From NCBI RefSeq assembly GCF_009760905.1, contig NZ_VIRW01000001.1, positions 186,001-250,000 on the forward strand: a stretch of DNA of 64,000 nucleotides. Reading direction: 5' to 3'. Positions 59,573-64,000 of this stretch are shown in pieces. Position 1 is the stretch's first letter; every line of letters begins with the position of its first letter. The position numbers and the translations under genes were made by a program. The DNA is from Chitinibacter sp. GC72 (GTDB lineage Bacteria; Pseudomonadota; Gammaproteobacteria; Burkholderiales; Chitinibacteraceae). The notes under the pieces are model-generated. The model was not told where the DNA came from, ran no database searches, and was given only the letters and a program-made list of their open reading frames with translations.

Positions 59573-60700
59573 TCAGCTTTTTACAGCGCCTGCCAGCCTT
59601 TGGTAGCGATTACCCGGCAAGCAAGACAACTGCCCTTCTAATTCCAAACCCAACAGAATCGCGCACAGCGCCTCACTAGTCAAGCCAGTCAGCTCAATCA
59701 GTGAGTCAAAATCAACCGGATCCCAACCCATTTTGCCCAATATCGGATCGACATCACTTGCTCTTTTGGCCTTCTTGGCAGGTGCTACAGTAGCGTGCTC
59801 GGGCAAAGCAAACAGAGAAAGCGGCGCAGCCAGTTCTTCGAAAATATCAGCCCCCGATTCGACGAGTTTGGCACCATTCTTAATCAAGTGATGACAGCCT
59901 TTGCTCAGCGGAGAATGAATTGAACCGGGGATAGCAAAAACTTCACGCCCCAAATCAACCGCCTGACGTGCGGTAATCAGTGAGCCACTACCAAGCGCAG
60001 CTTCAACCACCAGGCAACCCAGACCTAAAGCGGCAATCATCCGGTTGCGGCGCGGAAAATGCTCGGCCTTCGGTGGGGCACCCAATGCCAGCTCGGATAA
60101 AATCAAACCCTGAGCAGCCAGTTGATGCGCCAACTCCCGATTGGATGCGGGATAAACCCGATCAAGCCCGGTACCGACAATAGCAATGCTAGATCCAGCT
60201 GCGCTGAGCCCACCGCGGTGCGCCGCAGCATCAATACCACTGGCCAAGCCACTAATGATGCAGATTCCTTGGGTTGAGAGGTGTTGCGCAAAGGCTTGGG
60301 CATTTTGCAGACCTTGCATACTCGCATTACGGCTGCCGACGACACTCAAAGCGGCTCGCTCCAGCAAGGCAAGATGACCCTTGGCATAAATCAGGGCTGG
60401 CGGATCAGGTAAATTCAGCAGTTTTTTAGGATAGGACTCATCGGCCAGAGTCAGAATGACATGGCCTTCTTTCGAGAGCCAGTCCAGCGTTAAATCGATT
60501 TGAGCTTGGGGGATTTGATTTGCGGCCGCGTGGATGGCCTCGGCCACCACAGGAGACACGTACTGCGCCAGTCTATTTTTGCTCGCAGCAAAAATGGCCG
60601 CGGGCTCACCCAGAGCCCGCAAAAGTTGAATCTGCCCCCGCGCGCCCAGCCCATTAACTAGACTGAGGCGCAACCAGAGTAGCAATTCATCAGGATGCAA
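59573..60700 (-). CDS. dprA: DNA-processing protein DprA
   Basis: 375 residues. N-terminal SAM-like helices (LLLWLRLSLVNGLGARGQIQLL), Rossmann-type core (LSVVGSRNASMQGLQNAQAF, IISGLASGIDAAAHRG, FPRRNRMIAALG, GSGSLITARQA) and a C-terminal winged helix (from about 315, DVDPILGKMGWDPVDFDSL). It loads RecA on incoming single-stranded DNA in transformation. Directly abuts the LysM gene and smg. Confidence 0.96.
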   Translation of the reverse strand: MHPDELLLWLRLSLVNGLGARGQIQLLRALGEPAAIFAASKNRLAQYVSPVVAEAIHAAANQIPQAQIDLTLDWLSKEGHVILTLADESYPKKLLNLPDPPALIYAKGHLALLERAALSVVGSRNASMQGLQNAQAFAQHLSTQGICIISGLASGIDAAAHRGGLSAAGSSIAIVGTGLDRVYPASNRELAHQLAAQGLILSELALGAPPKAEHFPRRNRMIAALGLGCLVVEAALGSGSLITARQAVDLGREVFAIPGSIHSPLSKGCHHLIKNGAKLVESGADIFEELAAPLSLFALPEHATVAPAKKAKRASDVDPILGKMGWDPVDFDSLIELTGLTSEALCAILLGLELEGQLSCLPGNRYQRLAGAVKS

Positions 60701-61771
60701 TTACTCCTCCGTGTAAGCTGCTTCTGCGCGAACCACATCACCCACGTTCACGGGCTGTGTGCTATCGAGCACCAATGCATAGGAAAGATTAGGAAAAACG
60801 CGGTAAACAAACAGGTTGGCGTTCTTGATCGGTGGCGTTAAGCGATCTGGTTCAGTTTGTTCTTCTTTCTTGATCGCACGTGGCGCTTTGTAACTAAAGA
60901 AAACTGTTCCCAGGTCAACACCATCCAAAGCACCTTTATTAAGCACGACCGTCATCAGGGAGCCCACGTCGGCTACACCAGCATAAGATGAGGCTACTTT
61001 GCCTTCCATCGCCTGCGCAGGCAAATGCGGGGCATAGTTCAGAAATGTTCTTTCTGGTGATTTAACCAAACGGTCACCGATCTGGATTTCGCGGGAGTTT
61101 GAGACCACATTCAAAGTGACAACATCGCCGGAACGATTGATGCGCACGTCGCCCAAATAGGTCACCTCCATTCCCAAAAGTAGTTTTGGCTGGTCAGGAT
61201 CCATGATTTCTTTACCCTGGCGGAACACTTGGAATGTCTCTCCCGCCTCGGCCTCAGGCAAACCTACTGCATAAATTTGATCACCAGCGGTATACATCAC
61301 GCGGTTATCGGGGCCTGCAGCGATGCGCGGTGCAGCCTTGAAGCTGGCCATATCCATAATCAACGGTTTGTACAGGAAGGGCTCAATCGACGTCATGGCA
61401 ATACTTGGCGTTGCATCGCCATCCAGGCTGGAAATACGAATACGCGGGCTAAGTTTGCCATTACCACCACGTCCGTCAGCTTTTGCGTTCTTTAGCAGGC
61501 GCAAACATGGCTTGCCATTACAATTGCCCAGTACAATAACGTCACCGGGGTAAATCCAGTGCGGGTTTTTGATTTCGGCTTTGTTCAAGCGCCAGATTTC
61601 CGGCCAGCGCCACGGCTGCTTCAGAAATTTGCCCGAAATATCCCACAAAGTATCGCCTTTCACGACTACGTAGCTGTCGGGCGCATTATCAGCAAGCTTG
61701 AGCTCATCAGCGGTTGCGGTACCTGTGATAAAACCGGCAAGCAAAAGAAAGGATATAATTGATTTACGCAT
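60701..61771 (-). CDS. Secreted LysM-domain protein
   Basis: 356 residues. Signal peptide MRKSIISFLLLAGFITGTATA, then one LysM peptidoglycan-binding module (about 34-82: YVVVKGDTLWDISGKFLKQPWRW...NPHWIYPGDVIVL), and a long beta-rich region without known catalytic motif. Orthologues sit in the same place next to dprA in many beta- and gammaproteobacteria, divergent from def. Probably periplasmic and cell-wall associated. Confidence 0.92.
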   Translation of the reverse strand: MRKSIISFLLLAGFITGTATADELKLADNAPDSYVVVKGDTLWDISGKFLKQPWRWPEIWRLNKAEIKNPHWIYPGDVIVLGNCNGKPCLRLLKNAKADGRGGNGKLSPRIRISSLDGDATPSIAMTSIEPFLYKPLIMDMASFKAAPRIAAGPDNRVMYTAGDQIYAVGLPEAEAGETFQVFRQGKEIMDPDQPKLLLGMEVTYLGDVRINRSGDVVTLNVVSNSREIQIGDRLVKSPERTFLNYAPHLPAQAMEGKVASSYAGVADVGSLMTVVLNKGALDGVDLGTVFFSYKAPRAIKKEEQTEPDRLTPPIKNANLFVYRVFPNLSYALVLDSTQPVNVGDVVRAEAAYTEE

Positions 61772-61933
61772 AGTGTGAGCCCAGTTCTCGCCGCTAGCGC
61801 GACAAGTGATTTTCGACTTGGATAGGATCAGTGCAGTAAAATGCCGCCCTATTCAAATATCTATATGATGAATTAAGCTTAAGCAATAATTTAACCGATT
61901 CTGCAGTATAAACTTTTGGTCTAGCAAGCAAAA

Positions 61934-62431
61934 ATGGCAATTCTTAATATTCTGCACTACCCCGACGAGCGTTTGCACACAGTTGCGCAGCCAATCACCG
62001 AATTTGATGCAGCTTTACAACGGCAAATTAATGATATGGCCGAAACAATGTACGCTGCGCCAGGCATCGGTCTTGCCGCCACCCAGGTGGATTATCACAA
62101 ACGGCTGGTCGTGATCGACATTTCGGAAAACAAAGACGCTCTGCTGGTGCTCGTCAATCCGGAAATTATAGAGCGCGACGGCATCACCACCTATGAAGAA
62201 GGTTGCTTGTCTGTGCCCGGCATTTATGAAGAAGTCGAGCGTGCCGAGCGCGTCAAGGTCAAGGCACTGAATGCACAAGGGCAGCCATTTGAATTTGACG
62301 CCGATGGCTTGCTCGCCATTTGCGTTCAGCACGAAATCGATCATCTGGACGGCAAGGTATTTGTCGAAAAGCTCTCGCGCCTCAAACTCAATCGCATCGT
62401 CCAGAAGCTGAAAAAACGCAAAGCGATGTAA
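61934..62431 (+). CDS. def: Peptide deformylase
   Basis: 165 residues. It removes the formyl group from nascent protein N termini using Fe2+ or Zn2+. All three motifs are present: [17 protein letters not shown] (metal Cys) and QHEIDHLDG (two metal His and catalytic Glu). The TATAAA at about 61909 in the 162-bp divergent gap may be its -10 box. First gene of def-fmt-rsmB. Confidence 0.97.
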   Translation: MAILNILHYPDERLHTVAQPITEFDAALQRQINDMAETMYAAPGIGLAATQVDYHKRLVVIDISENKDALLVLVNPEIIERDGITTYEEGCLSVPGIYEEVERAERVKVKALNAQGQPFEFDADGLLAICVQHEIDHLDGKVFVEKLSRLKLNRIVQKLKKRKAM

Positions 62432-62437
62432 ATCCAA

Positions 62438-62463
62438 GCGGGCCTCTGGCCCGCGATTTTTTG
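62438..62463 (+). terminator. Hairpin with T tract between def and fmt
   Basis: GCGGGCC - TCT - GGCCCGC (62438-62454), then GA and T6. Likely gives partial termination, so fmt would be read at lower level or from read-through. Confidence 0.75.
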
Positions 62464-62483
62464 ATAGCGAGTGTGATTGACTT

Positions 62484-63410
62484 ATGAAAATAATCTTTGC
62501 CGGCACGCCCGATTTTGCCGCCAGCGCCCTGCAAGCTTTAATTGATGCAGGCCATGAGATTGCCCTGGTGCTAACCCAACCTGATCGCCCGAGCGGGCGC
62601 GGCATGAAGCTGACTGCGTCAGCAGTAAAAGAAGTCGCAGTCGCTAACCAGATCCCTGTGTATCAGCCGGAAAAACTGCGCACCGCCGAGCAGCAAGAAC
62701 CCCTACAGGGTATTGACGCAGACATCATGGTAGTTGCTGCCTACGGGATCATACTCCCCCAATCTGTGCTCGACCTACCCCGCCTTGGCTGCCTGAATAT
62801 TCACGCCTCGCTCTTGCCGCGCTGGCGTGGCGCAGCGCCGATCCAGCGGGCGATTCTGGCTGGCGACACTGAAACCGGTATTACGATTATGCAAATGGAT
62901 GCCGGGCTCGATACCGGCGATATGCTGTCAATTCACCGCACGGCCATTGAGCCCACCGATAACGCCACCAGCTTGCACGACAAACTGGCCATCAAAGGCG
63001 CGCAAGCCATCGTCGCTGCGCTAGCCGATTTGCCACCATTACAAGCCCAGCGCCAAGTTCAGCCTGCAGCTGGCGTGACCTACGCCGAAAAGCTGAAAAA
63101 AGAAGAAGCACAAATCGATTGGCAGCAGAATGCCGTGCAACTTGATCGCATGATCCGCGCCTTTAACCCCTTCCCCAGCGCACAGAGCAACTGGCAAGGG
63201 CAGGCGGTTAAAATCTGGCAAGCCAGCGTCTGCGATGGACAAGGCCAGGCCGGGCAGATTCTGGCGCTGGAAAAAGACGCGATTGTCGTTGCCTGCGGCG
63301 CGGGCGCATTGCGGATCACCGAGCTGCAAAAAGCTGGCGGCAAACGACTGGGCGCACAAGCTTTTTTAAGCGGCAATGAATTGAGCATTGGTCAGTTTTT
63401 CGGCCAGTAA
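62484..63410 (+). CDS. fmt: Methionyl-tRNA formyltransferase
   Basis: 308 residues. It formylates initiator Met-tRNA using 10-formyl-THF. IIFAGTPDFAASALQALIDAGH at the start and the active-site run NIHASLLPRWRGAAPIQRAIL with GITIMQMDAGLDTGDML are conserved; the C-terminal domain binds tRNA. Second gene of def-fmt-rsmB. Confidence 0.97.
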   Translation: MKIIFAGTPDFAASALQALIDAGHEIALVLTQPDRPSGRGMKLTASAVKEVAVANQIPVYQPEKLRTAEQQEPLQGIDADIMVVAAYGIILPQSVLDLPRLGCLNIHASLLPRWRGAAPIQRAILAGDTETGITIMQMDAGLDTGDMLSIHRTAIEPTDNATSLHDKLAIKGAQAIVAALADLPPLQAQRQVQPAAGVTYAEKLKKEEAQIDWQQNAVQLDRMIRAFNPFPSAQSNWQGQAVKIWQASVCDGQGQAGQILALEKDAIVVACGAGALRITELQKAGGKRLGAQAFLSGNELSIGQFFGQ

Positions 63411-63424
63411 GCAACACAACCAAC

Positions 63425-63475
63425 TGGGTATATTGATGCAGACCATATTAAACAATGACCTCATGGATATACCCA
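63425..63475. repeat. Dispersed palindromic element 10 (TGGGTATAT...ATATACCCA)
   Basis: Perfect 9-bp ends at 63425-63433 and 63467-63475. Lies 14 bp after the fmt stop and 17 bp before the rsmB start, inside the operon. Confidence 0.78.
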
Positions 63476-63492
63476 AGCCACTGGATGCCTGA

Positions 63493-64000
63493 ATGTTAGT
63501 AACACAAACCCTCGCCTGCGAAACCGTCTATGCGGTGCTGTCCGGGCAAAATCTGACCGAAGCACTGAATACCACTTGGCGCCAAAACCCCAGTATCACG
63601 CCACAGCAGCGCGGCGCAGTGCAGGACATCGCCTACGGCACGCTGCGCCATCTGGGCTTACTTGAGGCCTTGCTCAATACGTTGGCGAGCAAACCGCTCA
63701 AAGAGCTGGAGCTCAAGGTTTTGCTGCTAACAACGCTGTATCAGTTGCAATTTACCCGCGCTGGCGCGCATGCCGTCGTTGATCATGCGGTGAATGTGGC
63801 GGCCAAGATTGGTCAGGGCAAAGGCAAAGGGTTGGTCAATGCGGTATTGCGCAGCTTTTTGCGCCAAAAAGATGAATTAGTCACCGCTGCACAAAAAAAC
63901 GAACGTGCCAAGTTCAACCACCCGAAATGGTGGATGACCGAAATGAAAAACGCCTACCCCAAGCAGTGGCAACAAATCTTGCAGGCCAACAATCAGCACC
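63493..64000 (+). CDS. rsmB: 16S rRNA (C967) methyltransferase RsmB, 5' part
   Basis: 169 codons visible, cut by the window end. MLVTQTLACETVYAVLSGQNLTEAL begins the NusB-like RNA-binding domain; QRGAVQDIAYGTLRHLG, LLLTTLYQLQFTRAGAHAVVDHAVNVA and GLVNAVLRSFLRQ are typical of RsmB/Sun; NHPKWWMTEMKNAYP leads into the methyltransferase part. It follows fmt, the usual order def-fmt-rsmB. Confidence 0.93.
   Translation, partial: MLVTQTLACETVYAVLSGQNLTEALNTTWRQNPSITPQQRGAVQDIAYGTLRHLGLLEALLNTLASKPLKELELKVLLLTTLYQLQFTRAGAHAVVDHAVNVAAKIGQGKGKGLVNAVLRSFLRQKDELVTAAQKNERAKFNHPKWWMTEMKNAYPKQWQQILQANNQH

Overview
The window looks like the chromosome of a betaproteobacterium, most likely of the Neisseriales/Chromobacteriaceae-Chitinibacteraceae type (Chitinibacter, Deefgea, Iodobacter and relatives). 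This is an inference from the gene set: a secreted GH18 chitinase, a class I PHA synthase, HpnC, the three-gene pnt transhydrogenase, AmgK/MurU cell-wall recycling next to lptD-surA-pdxA-rsmA, and the classical topA-smg-dprA-lysM / def-fmt-rsmB arrangement. Base composition is moderately GC-rich and even, apart from one strongly AT-rich gene (36452-37537) and an AT-richer stretch inside argS. I see no phage, integrase, transposase, rRNA or CRISPR array.

Layout. 1-4.8 kb: end of an AraC-type regulator, then purL. 4.9-5.7 kb: an unknown protein and tRNA-Leu(GAG). 5.8-9.8 kb: a compact minus-strand photorepair operon (DUF2256 zinc protein, FeS-BCP photolyase, FAD-dependent oxidoreductase, cryptochrome DASH). 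10.3-12.5 kb: secreted chitinase and a DUF2325 gene behind a promoter overlapped by Fur-like boxes. 12.8-15.7 kb: pntAa-pntAb-pntB. 15.8-17.1 kb: small zinc-ribbon, DUF3592 and DinB-like genes. 17.3-22.1 kb: minus-strand panB, transglutaminase-like gene and panC, then pcnB-folK and a secreted ComEA-like helix-hairpin-helix protein. 22.4-31.4 kb: hpnC, secreted nuclease, a duplicated-ATPase ABC protein (YejF type), diguanylate cyclase, SrkA kinase, tRNA-Tyr, an orphan PhnD-type binding protein, a tautomerase, an imelysin-like protein and a small membrane protein. 31.5-37.5 kb: proS, then a repeat-rich accessory stretch containing a periplasmic beta-carbonic anhydrase, a DUF2805 gene and an AT-rich DUF4238 gene. 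37.6-45 kb: argS with an unusual coiled-coil insertion, a CPA2 antiporter, transketolase and phaC. 45-52.4 kb: murU and amgK divergent from lptD-surA-pdxA-rsmA. 52.4-56.7 kb: an amino-acid-type ABC ATPase, a periplasmic binding protein and a GAF-PAS-GGDEF-EAL protein. 56.8-64 kb: topA, smg, dprA and a LysM protein, divergent from def, fmt and the 5' part of rsmB.

The strongest signal outside the genes is a family of roughly 50-bp intergenic imperfect palindromes whose ends read (G)GGGTATAT...ATATACCC(C), several with CTGCAGCCATA inside. I count about ten (561, 9825, 16047, 17245, 23815, 33240, 34792, 36058, 53191, 63425). They lie mostly just behind stop codons, and one contains a stop codon. 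A larger repeat of about 375-425 bp occurs twice (34731-35154 and 35995-36368), each copy carrying one of these elements and a perfect 12-bp-stem hairpin. Other points worth attention are the mosaic argS with its neighbouring AT-rich DUF4238 gene, the four-gene photorepair operon, and the Fur-controlled DUF2325 promoter.
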